Notes under the pieces: generated by a model
The model's input: the letters and a program-made list of their open reading frames with translations, nothing else
Databases searched by the model: none
What the model was told of the DNA's origin: nothing
Position numbers and translations under genes: made by a program
Shown: one piece after another, positions 17,313-25,937 of the stretch
Numbering within the stretch: position 1 is the stretch's first letter
Layout of the letters: every line of letters starts with the position of its first letter
Assembly (NCBI RefSeq): GCF_001636695.1
Contig: NZ_LGEL01000004.1
Location: 1 to 64,000, forward strand
Reading direction: 5' to 3'
Origin: Pedobacter panaciterrae
Lineage (GTDB): Bacteria > Bacteroidota > Bacteroidia > Sphingobacteriales > Sphingobacteriaceae
Length of the DNA: 64,000 nt

Positions 17313-18971
17313 ATGAAATCAAAAACACTTAAAATAAATCATACTGACAATATAGAGGTAGCATTATCTGATCTAAAAGCAGGTGAGGCGGTAAATAATG
17401 GTATCGGAATTTATAACTTAACTACCGATGTACAAGCCAAACACAAATTTGCAACAATTGATCTGCAACCGGGAGATGATGTTATAATGTACGGTGTACT
17501 TGTAGGCAAGGCAACAAAAGCCATTAAAAAAGGCGAAGTAATTACCACTGCTAACATTAGCCATGCAGCTAATAATTATAAACTTAAGGAAAGAAAAACT
17601 GACTGGGAAGTACCGGAGGCATCATCATGGAGCAATAAGACCTTTATGGGATACCATAGAGATAATGGTACAGTTGGAGTGGCAAATTACTGGTTAATTA
17701 TACCTCTGGTGTTTTGTGAAAATAAGAACGTACAGGTGATCCAGGATGCTTTTATGAAAGGATTGGGATATCATGACAATGATTCATCCTACTACAATCA
17801 GGTACAGCAATTGGTTAAAATGCATAAGGCAGGTATGCCTAAAGAAGAAATATTAAGTACAGACTTAGATAGCTTAAATCTCGATCTAGAAATAGAGAAC
17901 AGAGTATTCCCAAATGTGGATGGAGTTAAATTCTTAACACATTCATTAGGCTGTGGCGGTACAAAAGACGATGCCATTAATCTCTGTGGCTTACTTGCCG
18001 GATATATAACGCATCCTAATGTTGCAGGGGCAACTGTATTAAGTCTTGGTTGTCAGAATGCTCAAATACCGCTGTTAAAAGAACAAATTGCAAAACGAGA
18101 TCCCAACTTTTCGAAACCATTATATTGTTTTGAGCAACAGCAGGTAGGAACGGAATCTGATTTAATGAAACTAGCCATAAAGCAGACATTTGCAGGTTTG
18201 ATACAGGTAAATGAACATACGCGCAAACCAGCTCCATTAAGCAAACTTTGCATAGGACTGGAATGCGGAGGCTCGGATGGTTTTTCCGGAATATCTGCCA
18301 ATCCGGCTTTGGGATTTACTTCTGATCTGCTGGTTGCTTTGGGTTCATCTGTAATACTTTCGGAATTCCCTGAGCTGTGTGGAGTTGAACAGGAGCTGAG
18401 CGACCGCTGTATTGATGAGACTGTAGCTAATAAGTTCATGAAGCTGATGACTGCTTATCATGAAAGAGCCAAAGCAGTTGGATCTGGTTTTGATTCTAAT
18501 CCCTCGGCGGGCAACATACGTGACGGTTTAATTACCGATGCAATAAAGTCTGCCGGTGCTGCTAAAAAAGCAGGAACATCACCAGTAATTGATGTATTGG
18601 ATTACCCGGAACAGGTTTCTAAACCAGGGCTCACCTTGCTATGTACGCCTGGTAGCGACATAGAGTCGACAACAGCCGAGGTGGGAGCTGGTGCCACGCT
18701 TGTATTTTTTACAACCGGACTTGGCACGCCAACCGGCAATCCTATTGCGCCTGTAGTAAAAATATCAACCAATACCACGCTTTATAAGAAGATGAATGAC
18801 ATTATTGATATAGATGCAGGTACAATAATAACTGGTGAAGAAACTATTAAACAGGTTGGAGAACGCATTCTGGATTACATGATAGAGATTGCGAGCGGAC
18901 AGGTTAAAGCCAAGGCTGAAGCTTTAGGACACAATGACTTTATTCCCTGGAAAAGAGGGATATCGCTATAA
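17313..18971 (+). CDS. UxaA-family (altronate/galactarate dehydratase type) sugar-acid dehydratase
   Basis: 552 residues. An N-terminal SAF domain (about 1-95, with the G-D-D-V-I-M-Y-G turn) is followed by a UxaA/GarD catalytic domain with T-H-S-L-G-C-G-G-T near 210-220, S-L-G-C-Q-N-A near 245 and G-L-E-C-G-G-S-D-G-F near 312; these Cys residues bind the metal site. The family dehydrates sugar acids to 2-keto-3-deoxy acids. D-altronate dehydratase-family members are reported to act on D-arabinonate and L-fuconate. With the FAH-type enzyme and semialdehyde dehydrogenase downstream, D-arabinonate dehydratase is the likeliest role; altronate is less likely because no uronate genes are present. 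Confidence 0.85.
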   Translation: MKSKTLKINHTDNIEVALSDLKAGEAVNNGIGIYNLTTDVQAKHKFATIDLQPGDDVIMYGVLVGKATKAIKKGEVITTANISHAANNYKLKERKTDWEVPEASSWSNKTFMGYHRDNGTVGVANYWLIIPLVFCENKNVQVIQDAFMKGLGYHDNDSSYYNQVQQLVKMHKAGMPKEEILSTDLDSLNLDLEIENRVFPNVDGVKFLTHSLGCGGTKDDAINLCGLLAGYITHPNVAGATVLSLGCQNAQIPLLKEQIAKRDPNFSKPLYCFEQQQVGTESDLMKLAIKQTFAGLIQVNEHTRKPAPLSKLCIGLECGGSDGFSGISANPALGFTSDLLVALGSSVILSEFPELCGVEQELSDRCIDETVANKFMKLMTAYHERAKAVGSGFDSNPSAGNIRDGLITDAIKSAGAAKKAGTSPVIDVLDYPEQVSKPGLTLLCTPGSDIESTTAEVGAGATLVFFTTGLGTPTGNPIAPVVKISTNTTLYKKMNDIIDIDAGTIITGEETIKQVGERILDYMIEIASGQVKAKAEALGHNDFIPWKRGISL

Positions 18972-19010
18972 TTTAAAGACAAATTCATATTAAAACTGGT
19001 ACTATAAATT

Positions 19011-19859
19011 ATGAAATTATATAAAACTAAACAGGGTGCAATTTTGCACAATGATAAAGGGTATTATTCAATTAATGTTGAATGGGACGCATTAATTAAT
19101 AATGATAATCTTTATCATTTGATTTATTTGTTGGCTGAGGGGCAAGAACCCTTAAAAGAAGCCGACGTTTTAACAATATTAGAAAACGATATCGAAGCTC
19201 CAATAGGGCAGCAGGAAGTTTGGGCAGCAGGAGTAACCTACTTACGCAGTCGTGATGCACGTAAGGAAGAATCAAAGGATTCTGGTGGAGCAAGTATGTA
19301 CGACAAGGTTTATGATGCAGATCGCCCGGAGTTATTCTTTAAATCATTACCACATCGGGTAGCAGGTCATAATCAGCATGTAAACATCCGAAAAGATTCG
19401 ACATGGAATGTACCTGAACCTGAGTTAACTTTGTTTATCAATTCATCCGGAAATATACAAGCTTACACCATAGGGAACGATATGAGTTCCAGAAGTATTG
19501 AGGGCGAAAACACCTTATATTTGCCACAGGCAAAGATTTACGAAAGAAGCGCCGCTATAGGCCCTTGTTTATATATACCGGAAAAGCCAATCTCAGACAA
19601 AACAATGATTGAGATGGTAATAAAGAGAAGTGGCAATGAGGTTTTTAGGGATTCAGTTTCTATTAGCCGGATGAAACGCTCTTTAAATGAATTGGTAATC
19701 TATTTATATGCAGAGTGTGACTTTAAGAACGGCTGCTTTTTGATGACCGGAACTTGTATTGTACCTCCTAATGACTTTACTTTAAATGAAAAGGATGAGG
19801 TAAGTATAAGTATTGATAATATTGGAACATTAACAAACCATATAGCTATCAGATTATAA
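19011..19859 (+). CDS. FAH-superfamily 2-keto-3-deoxy-pentonate dehydratase (KdaD-like)
   Basis: 282 residues, cytoplasmic. The fumarylacetoacetate-hydrolase fold is shown by V-W-A-A-G-V-T-Y near 70 and the metal ligands E136, E138 (E-P-E-L-T-L) and D157 (I-G-N-D-M-S-S-R-S). The long insert with S-R-D-A-R-K-E-E-S is typical of the 2-keto-3-deoxy-D-arabinonate dehydratase branch rather than of hydrolases. It would form 2-oxoglutarate semialdehyde. It lies between the UxaA-type dehydratase and the semialdehyde dehydrogenase, exactly the order of steps in the non-phosphorylative pentose pathway. Alternative: a 2,4-diketo-3-deoxyfuconate-type hydrolase of L-fucose breakdown. Confidence 0.82.
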   Translation: MKLYKTKQGAILHNDKGYYSINVEWDALINNDNLYHLIYLLAEGQEPLKEADVLTILENDIEAPIGQQEVWAAGVTYLRSRDARKEESKDSGGASMYDKVYDADRPELFFKSLPHRVAGHNQHVNIRKDSTWNVPEPELTLFINSSGNIQAYTIGNDMSSRSIEGENTLYLPQAKIYERSAAIGPCLYIPEKPISDKTMIEMVIKRSGNEVFRDSVSISRMKRSLNELVIYLYAECDFKNGCFLMTGTCIVPPNDFTLNEKDEVSISIDNIGTLTNHIAIRL

Positions 19860-19889
19860 TAAGATGGCTTTAAATTTTACAAGAGTATT

Positions 19890-21482
19890 ATGTCTATAAC
19901 AGGTGAGAATTTTATTGGAAATATTCGTAGTGGCAAAGGAGAAAGTAGTTTTCAGGCTTTCAATCCTACAGGAAATCTTTTAATGCCGGAAACGTTTGCT
20001 TATGCTACAGAAGAGGAGTTTGAACAGGCATTGTCTTTAGCTCAGGATGCTTTTGTAAGCTATAGAAACACTTCAGCTATTAAACGTGCTGAGTTCCTGG
20101 AAACCATTGTTGAAGAAATAATGGCACTCGAAGAAGCATTGATAGAGAGAGCTGTTACTGAATCGGGCTTGCCGGTTGGAAGGATAACAGGCGAAAGAGG
20201 GCGTACCTGCGGTCAACTAAAAATGTTTGCCCGGTTACTTCGCGATGGCTGGTATGTAGATGCCAGAATAGATACTGCACAACCAGAAAGAGCTCCTTTA
20301 CCAAAGTCTGATATCAGAAGAATGCTGATTCCACTGGGACCTGTTGCAGTTTACGGGGCCAGTAATTTTCCCCTTGCTTTTTCTACTGCTGGTGGTGATA
20401 CTGCATCAGCACTGGCAGCAGGCTGTCCGGTTGTTGTTAAGTCACATCCGTCACATCCAGGCACAAGTGAATTGGTGTCGTCTGCAATTATTAAAGCTGC
20501 TAAAAGAGCTGGAATGCCTGAAGGAGTATTTTCCGCTTTAAACCTTAATAATGATCAATCAGTAAAACTTGTACAGCATCCGGTTATAAAAGCTGCAGGC
20601 TTTACAGGATCCCGAAAAGTAGGTATGACCCTTTTTAATGCAGCAGTTAACAGACCTGAACCCATTCCCGTATATGCAGAAATGAGTGCTATAAATCCGG
20701 TTATTTTAATGGAAGAGGCATTAAAAGCTAAAGGAGAAGCAATTGCTAAAAGCTTGGCCGGATCTGTAACAATGGGTGCTGGTCAGTTCTGTACTAATCC
20801 GGGATTGGTATTGCTTATTGAAAGTGAAGCAGGCAAGAACTTTCTAAATTACTTTGAACAATATTTGGGGGCTACTGAACCCGCAACAATGCTAAACAAA
20901 AATATTTGCGCATCCTATAGAAAAGGTATTGAATCAATTAAAACTATTAATGGCGTAAGTGTTTTAGCCGAAGCAACAAAAGCAGCAGTTGAGGAAAGAA
21001 ATGAATCTAAACCAATTGCATTTACCGTTTCAGCAGAAGATTTTCTTCTGAACAGGCAGTTAAATGAAGAAGTTTTTGGACCGGCAACTCTGTTCGTTTT
21101 GGTTAAAGATACAGTTCAACTACATCTTGTTTTAAATCAATTGGAAGGACAACTTACCGCAACTGTACATGCAGAACCTGAGGATAAAGGCAATTTAATT
21201 GCTATAATTGATATTATTACTCAAAAATCTGGTCGTGTTCTCTATAACGGTTTCCCTACCGGAGTGGAAGTTTGCCATTCCATGCAGCATGGCGGGCCGT
21301 TTCCATCAACTACTGATGGTAGATCAACATCTGTAGGAACTGCAGCCATTTATCGTTTTTTAAGGCCAGTATCTTATCAGGATATCCCGGATGAATTACT
21401 TCCTGAAGCTTTACAAAACGCTAACCCATTGAATATTTTGAGGTTGATAGATGGCTCATGGAAAACTGATTTAATACCTTAA
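19890..21482 (+). CDS. 2-oxoglutarate-semialdehyde (2,5-dioxopentanoate) dehydrogenase, NADP+ type
   Basis: 530 residues, longer than ordinary aldehyde dehydrogenases (about 480) and typical of the KGSADH group with the C-terminal F-P-T-G-V-E-V-C-H-S-M-Q-H-G-G-P-F-P motif. The catalytic Cys is C301 (G-A-G-Q-F-C-T-N-P-G) and the general base E264 (Y-A-E-M-S). G-A-S-N-F-P near 150 and the coenzyme-site Lys (V-V-V-K-S-H) are present. It oxidises the semialdehyde to 2-oxoglutarate, feeding the TCA cycle. Its last codons lie in a 31-bp sequence that is repeated after the GH97 gene (see the repeat entries). Confidence 0.9.
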   Translation: MSITGENFIGNIRSGKGESSFQAFNPTGNLLMPETFAYATEEEFEQALSLAQDAFVSYRNTSAIKRAEFLETIVEEIMALEEALIERAVTESGLPVGRITGERGRTCGQLKMFARLLRDGWYVDARIDTAQPERAPLPKSDIRRMLIPLGPVAVYGASNFPLAFSTAGGDTASALAAGCPVVVKSHPSHPGTSELVSSAIIKAAKRAGMPEGVFSALNLNNDQSVKLVQHPVIKAAGFTGSRKVGMTLFNAAVNRPEPIPVYAEMSAINPVILMEEALKAKGEAIAKSLAGSVTMGAGQFCTNPGLVLLIESEAGKNFLNYFEQYLGATEPATMLNKNICASYRKGIESIKTINGVSVLAEATKAAVEERNESKPIAFTVSAEDFLLNRQLNEEVFGPATLFVLVKDTVQLHLVLNQLEGQLTATVHAEPEDKGNLIAIIDIITQKSGRVLYNGFPTGVEVCHSMQHGGPFPSTTDGRSTSVGTAAIYRFLRPVSYQDIPDELLPEALQNANPLNILRLIDGSWKTDLIP

Positions 21483-21484
21483 CT
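21454..21484 (+). repeat. 31-bp direct repeat, left copy (3' end of the dehydrogenase gene)
   Basis: A perfect copy of 23516-23546. This copy codes for the C-terminal residues of the semialdehyde dehydrogenase, its stop codon and two further bases. The second copy is non-coding and lies after the GH97 gene, 2,062 bp away. Confidence 0.95.
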
Positions 21485-21491
21485 AATTTAT

Positions 21492-23474
21492 ATGTACATT
21501 TTTCAAATGGTTGGACTCATTATAAGCCTTATTATCTCATTACCTGTTTTTGCACAAAAAAAGGTCGTGCTAAAATCTCCGGATGGTAATATTATTTTTT
21601 CTTTAAAAATTAGCCCAAAGGCTCCTGTATACAGTATAATGTTTAAGGGAAAAACAATCATTGCAGATTCGGAATTAGGCTTTACCTTTAAAGAAACAGG
21701 GAGATTTGGGGCTGATGTTAAAATATCAAAGACTACTTTTAAAGATGTTGATGAATCTTATGAGCTGGCTGTTGGTAAAGCAAAAACAGTATGTGACCAT
21801 CACAAAGAAGTAACGATCTCTTTCACTGAAAATAAGAATACCCAGCGGCAAATAAGTCTGGTAGTACGTGTTTTTAATGATGGGTTAGCCTTTCGTTACG
21901 AGTTTCCTAAACAAAACTCATGGTCTTCCTATACCATGACTGATGAGAATAGTACATTTAATGTAGTAGGTAATCCAATGATTCATGCACTTTTATGGGA
22001 TAGCTATAATAATTCGCATGAAGGATTTTATAAAAAATTTAAATTCAATGAGGCTAAACAAGATACCTTGATGGATATGCCGGCTTTACTGGAGTTTCCG
22101 GATAAAGTATACATGGCTATAACAGAGGCAAATTTAAGAGAGTATGCAGGAATGTACCTGATAAAACACAATGGCGTACTTAAAAGTCAGTTATCTTCCC
22201 TACAAGGACAGTCTGAAATAAAGGTAAAAGCAGTTTTACCTCATCACACACCATGGAGGGTGATGATGATCAGTAACCGGATGGAGACACTGATAGCGTC
22301 AAATATCTTAGTCAACTTAAATGATCCTGTTGAGATCAAAGACCTCTCCTGGCTCAAACCAGGGAAAACTTCTTTTCATTGGTGGAATGGGGATATCTTA
22401 CCGGATACTACTTTTGCACCAGGTATTAACTTTGAGACCAATAAATATTATATCGATTTTTGTGCAAGAAATCATATAGAATACCATTCTGTCATCGGCT
22501 ATGGGGGCTTTGCATGGTATAAAAGTGATGCAAGCGGTTATTCTGTTGTTGGCCCAAACACTGATGTTACCAAAACAGTTCCAAGCCTAGACATGCAACA
22601 GGTATGTGACTATGCCAAACAAAAAGGAGTTGGCATACACGTATGGGTGCACTGGAAAGCGATATATCCTAGGCTTGAAGAATCGTTTGCACAATTTGAA
22701 AAATGGGGAATTAAAGGGATGATGGTTGATTTTATGGAAAGGGATGATCAGGAAATGGTAAATATTCAGGAGGAAATTTTAAAAAAGGCTGCCCAGCACA
22801 AACTATTTATTCAATTTCATGGGGCATTTAAACCAACAGGATTACATAGAACCTATCCTAATGAATTTACAAGAGAAGGCGCTTTGAATTATGAGTTTAA
22901 CAAGTGGACCAAAGAGGGGGTTAGCCCTGACCATGATATTGATATGCCTTTTACTCGTTTGCTTGCCGGAGCTACAGATTACCACTTAGGAGGTTTTAGA
23001 GCGGTTTCTCAGGCTAAATTTAAAACACAGTATACCAGGCCCCTGATGAATGGTACCCGTTGTCATATGTTGGCCATGTATGTAGTTTTAGAAAGCTATT
23101 TAGCTATGGTAGCAGATTATCCTCAGGCTTATGAAGGTCAGCCAGGTTTTGAGTTTCTTCAAAAAGTACCTACAAGCTGGGATGAAATTTATGTTCCAAA
23201 AGCTGAACTTGGAAAATACGTAACTATTGCCCGAAGAAAAGGAAATGATTGGTATGTCGGCACCATTAACAACACACAATCAAGAACAATAGAGGTTCCA
23301 CTTGATTTTCTATCTGATGGAAATTATACTGCCGAAATTTATGCTGATGCTCCTGATACAGAAAGGGATCCAAATCATTTAACTAAACAGGCAAAAACCT
23401 TAAATAAATCAAATAAGATTAGTATAAAATTAGCATCCGGAGGAGGACAGGTGATGCATTTAATTAAACAATAA
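21492..23474 (+). CDS. GH97 family glycoside hydrolase, retaining type
   Basis: 660 residues with an N-terminal signal (M-V-G-L-I-I-S-L-I-I-S-L-P-V-F-A-Q), so periplasmic. The GH97 N-terminal beta domain (L-K-S-P-D-G-N-I near 27-34) precedes a TIM barrel. The nucleophile Asp of retaining GH97 enzymes is present as D413 (M-M-V-D-F-M-E-R-D-D-Q), at nearly the same number as D415 of the characterised Bacteroides alpha-galactosidase. The SusB-type inverting enzymes lack it. Family activities include alpha-galactosidase and beta-L-arabinopyranosidase; the substrate here is unknown. It starts 9 bp after the dehydrogenase stop and is bracketed by 31-bp direct repeats, suggesting late insertion. Confidence 0.9.
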   Translation: MYIFQMVGLIISLIISLPVFAQKKVVLKSPDGNIIFSLKISPKAPVYSIMFKGKTIIADSELGFTFKETGRFGADVKISKTTFKDVDESYELAVGKAKTVCDHHKEVTISFTENKNTQRQISLVVRVFNDGLAFRYEFPKQNSWSSYTMTDENSTFNVVGNPMIHALLWDSYNNSHEGFYKKFKFNEAKQDTLMDMPALLEFPDKVYMAITEANLREYAGMYLIKHNGVLKSQLSSLQGQSEIKVKAVLPHHTPWRVMMISNRMETLIASNILVNLNDPVEIKDLSWLKPGKTSFHWWNGDILPDTTFAPGINFETNKYYIDFCARNHIEYHSVIGYGGFAWYKSDASGYSVVGPNTDVTKTVPSLDMQQVCDYAKQKGVGIHVWVHWKAIYPRLEESFAQFEKWGIKGMMVDFMERDDQEMVNIQEEILKKAAQHKLFIQFHGAFKPTGLHRTYPNEFTREGALNYEFNKWTKEGVSPDHDIDMPFTRLLAGATDYHLGGFRAVSQAKFKTQYTRPLMNGTRCHMLAMYVVLESYLAMVADYPQAYEGQPGFEFLQKVPTSWDEIYVPKAELGKYVTIARRKGNDWYVGTINNTQSRTIEVPLDFLSDGNYTAEIYADAPDTERDPNHLTKQAKTLNKSNKISIKLASGGGQVMHLIKQ

Positions 23475-23515
23475 TAGGGCTCGCAGACAGCAATCTGCAA
23501 GGCGAATTGGGGCCA

Positions 23516-23546
23516 GCTCATGGAAAACTGATTTAATACCTTAACT
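23516..23546 (+). repeat. 31-bp direct repeat, right copy (non-coding, before dgt)
   Basis: Identical to 21454-21484. It sits between the GH97 stop (23474) and the dgt start (23566). The 41 bp just before it hold a short stem (GCAGA ... TCTGC, about 23484-23499). The duplicated dehydrogenase tail downstream of GH97 is what a tandem-duplication or homology-mediated insertion would leave. Confidence 0.95.
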
Positions 23547-23565
23547 TCGTGCTTATTTTTAAGCT

Positions 23566-24909
23566 ATGAATTGGGAAAAGTTATTGTCATCAAAACGATG
23601 GGGAAATGAAGATAGGTTTACTGGAAATCAAAAAGAGGCTCGTTCTGAGTTTCAAAGAGATTATGACAGGATCATATTTTCATCACCTTTTAGAAGATTA
23701 CAAAACAAAACCCAGGTCTTCCCTTTACCAGGCAGTGTGTTTGTCCATAACAGACTAACGCATAGCCTGGAGGTAGCAAGCGTTGGACGCTCATTAGGTA
23801 CCATCTTTTACAATCGAATAAAAGACTCAGATATCAATATAGACGAAACCTGTCCGCTGCTTTGTGAAATTGGAAATATTATTGCTTCCGCCTGTCTGGC
23901 ACATGATTTAGGTAATCCAGCCTTCGGTCATTCTGGCGAATCAGCTATATCACATTATTTCAATAGTGGCGATGGGAAAGTATATCAGGAGCAGGTAAAT
24001 GAAGCACAGTGGGAGGATTTGATTCATTTCGAAGGAAATGCCAATGCATTAAGGATATTAACCCATCCTTTTGCCGGAAAAGGTACGGGAGGCTTTGCAT
24101 TAACTTACTCTACACTAGCTGCTATTGCTAAATACCCATGTGCATCTGTAGCGGGGCATAACAAAAAGAACATCTACACCAAAAAATATGGTTTCTTTCA
24201 ATCCGAGCAAAGTGGATTTGAAAAGATAGCTGCGGAGATGGATCTTATTAAAGTTCAGGAGTCGCCTTTGATCTATAAGCGCCATCCTCTTGTGTATTTA
24301 GTAGAAGCAGCTGACGATATTTGCTATAACATTATAGACCTGGAGGATGCCCACCGCTTAAAAATTCTTTCATATAAAGAAGTTGAAACCTTGCTTTTAC
24401 CTTTGTGTAATGATGCTAAAATGCCATCAAGATTAGCTGAAATGGATGATGACGATGCAAAAATTACATTGATGAGGGCAAAGTCGATAAGTACATTAAT
24501 ATGGCAATGTTCTAATGTGTTTTATCAGGAACAGGATGCTATATTAAGTGGGGATTTTAATAAAAGTTTGATGGATACCATTGAAGAACCCTTCTTAACA
24601 GTAATGAAAGAAATAGAAAAAATTTCGATCAAAAAAATCTACAACTATTCTTCAGTTGTACAGATTGAAGTCGCAGGCTATCAGGTAATGGGAGGGCTTT
24701 TAGAAGAATTCATTCCTGCTTATCTGCAAAATGAGTCCAAATACCACAAGAAGCTTGTTGAACTGATACCAAAACAATTTTTAACGGAAAAGGATGATGT
24801 TTATTCTAAAATCCAAAGTGTATTAGATTTTGTTTCAGGAATGACAGATATATACGCAGTCGAATTATTTAGAAAAATTAAAGGAATATCATTTCCTTCA
24901 ATGAGTTAA
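23566..24909 (+). CDS. dgt: Deoxyguanosinetriphosphate triphosphohydrolase (dGTPase)
   Basis: 447 residues. The HD-domain motif is complete: V-H-N-R-L-T-H-S-L-E-V near 65-75, H113-D114 (C-L-A-H-D-L-G-N-P-A-F-G-H) and a distal Asp (V-E-A-A-D-D-I-C-Y). The N-terminal D-R-I-I-F-S-S-P-F-R-R-L is the Dgt signature. It hydrolyses dGTP to deoxyguanosine and triphosphate in the cytoplasm. It is followed 7 bp later by ypdA. A housekeeping gene, probably outside the polysaccharide locus; read-through from the preceding operon is possible as no strong terminator lies between. Confidence 0.93.
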   Translation: MNWEKLLSSKRWGNEDRFTGNQKEARSEFQRDYDRIIFSSPFRRLQNKTQVFPLPGSVFVHNRLTHSLEVASVGRSLGTIFYNRIKDSDINIDETCPLLCEIGNIIASACLAHDLGNPAFGHSGESAISHYFNSGDGKVYQEQVNEAQWEDLIHFEGNANALRILTHPFAGKGTGGFALTYSTLAAIAKYPCASVAGHNKKNIYTKKYGFFQSEQSGFEKIAAEMDLIKVQESPLIYKRHPLVYLVEAADDICYNIIDLEDAHRLKILSYKEVETLLLPLCNDAKMPSRLAEMDDDDAKITLMRAKSISTLIWQCSNVFYQEQDAILSGDFNKSLMDTIEEPFLTVMKEIEKISIKKIYNYSSVVQIEVAGYQVMGGLLEEFIPAYLQNESKYHKKLVELIPKQFLTEKDDVYSKIQSVLDFVSGMTDIYAVELFRKIKGISFPSMS

Positions 24910-24916
24910 TAATAGG

Positions 24917-25882
24917 ATGGAAGTTACAGATATACTTATTATAGGTGCCGGGCCAATTGGTATTGCCTGCGGTATTGAAGCAAAGAAAGCAGGGTTATCA
25001 TATGTGATCATCGAAAAAGGATGTCTGGTAAATTCATTGTATAATTATCCACAGAATATGACTTTCTTCTCTACTTCCGAGAAGCTGGAAATAGGAGGCG
25101 TTCCTTTTGTTTCAAATAATCCTAAACCCACCAGGGCAGAGGCATTAGAGTATTATCGCAGGGTTGCACTTAAATTTCAATTAAACACAAAGCTTTTTGA
25201 GTCTGTTGAAGAGGTTACGAAGCAAGATGTAGGTTTTATAGTAAACACTTCCAAGTCAAGCTACTTAACTAAAAATATCATTGTTTCTACTGGTTTTTAC
25301 GACCTTCCAAATAAAATAAATATACCTGGAGAGGATCTTCCAAAAGTAGCACACTACTATAAGGATCCTCATTACTATGCAATGCAGAATGTAGTTGTAA
25401 TTGGAGCCAGTAATTCTTCGGTAGATGCTGCTTTGGAAACCTATAGAAAAGGGGCCAATGTAACTATGGTTATACGCAGCGAATCGATAAATAAACGAGT
25501 TAAGTATTGGGTTAGACCAGATGTTATTAATCGTATCGAAGAAGGAAGCATTAAAGCCTATTTTAATTCTGAATTGGTCAGCATAGCTAAGGACACCGTT
25601 GATATCCGCACCACGGAAGGCCTGGTTACCATTCCTAATGATTTTGTATTGGCGCTAACAGGTTATCAGCCGGATTTTGATCTGCTGAGAAAATTTGGAA
25701 TTAAACTTAGCGAAGATGTAAAATGCTCACCCGAACATAATTCCGAAACAATGGAAACCAATGAAAAAGGTATCTATTTAGCAGGTGTGGTTTGTGGAGG
25801 TATGGATACACATTTATGGTTTATTGAAAACTCAAGAGATCATGCAATCAAGATCATAAAAGACATTCAAAAGACAGCTTAA
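24917..25882 (+). CDS. ypdA: YpdA family bacillithiol-disulfide reductase (putative)
   Basis: 321 residues of the small thioredoxin-reductase-like flavoprotein type. The FAD-binding G-A-G-P-I-G is at about 10-15, the NADPH-binding G-A-S-N-S-S near 170, and a second FAD contact G-I-Y-L-A-G-V-V near 290. T-F-F-S-T-S-E-K-L-E-I-G-G near 50-62 is characteristic of YpdA. It lacks the redox-active C-x-x-C of thioredoxin reductase, as expected. The family reduces bacillithiol disulfide with NADPH; bacillithiol occurs in part of the Bacteroidetes. Likely co-transcribed with dgt. Confidence 0.85.
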   Translation: MEVTDILIIGAGPIGIACGIEAKKAGLSYVIIEKGCLVNSLYNYPQNMTFFSTSEKLEIGGVPFVSNNPKPTRAEALEYYRRVALKFQLNTKLFESVEEVTKQDVGFIVNTSKSSYLTKNIIVSTGFYDLPNKINIPGEDLPKVAHYYKDPHYYAMQNVVVIGASNSSVDAALETYRKGANVTMVIRSESINKRVKYWVRPDVINRIEEGSIKAYFNSELVSIAKDTVDIRTTEGLVTIPNDFVLALTGYQPDFDLLRKFGIKLSEDVKCSPEHNSETMETNEKGIYLAGVVCGGMDTHLWFIENSRDHAIKIIKDIQKTA

Positions 25883-25902
25883 AAAAAATATTTAACATAT
25901 TA

Positions 25903-25933
25903 TTTGTTTCGTACGAAAGTTATCCTACCTTTA
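25903..25933 (+). promoter_or_regulatory. blaI promoter with palindromic operator; leaderless or nearly so
   Basis: A -33 box TTTG (25903-25906), 19 bp spacer, and -7-like box TACCTTTA (25926-25933). A 12-bp perfect palindrome TTTCGTACGAAA (25907-25918) fills the upstream half of the spacer, a good place for autorepression by BlaI. The ATG at 25938 lies 4 bp after the -7 box, so the transcript probably begins at or next to the start codon. Confidence 0.72.
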
Positions 25934-25937
25934 TGTT

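Noticed and set aside
21492-23515. GH97 carried by an insertion sequence
   Set aside because: No transposase and no terminal inverted repeats are seen; only the 31-bp direct repeat of host coding sequence supports a late arrival.
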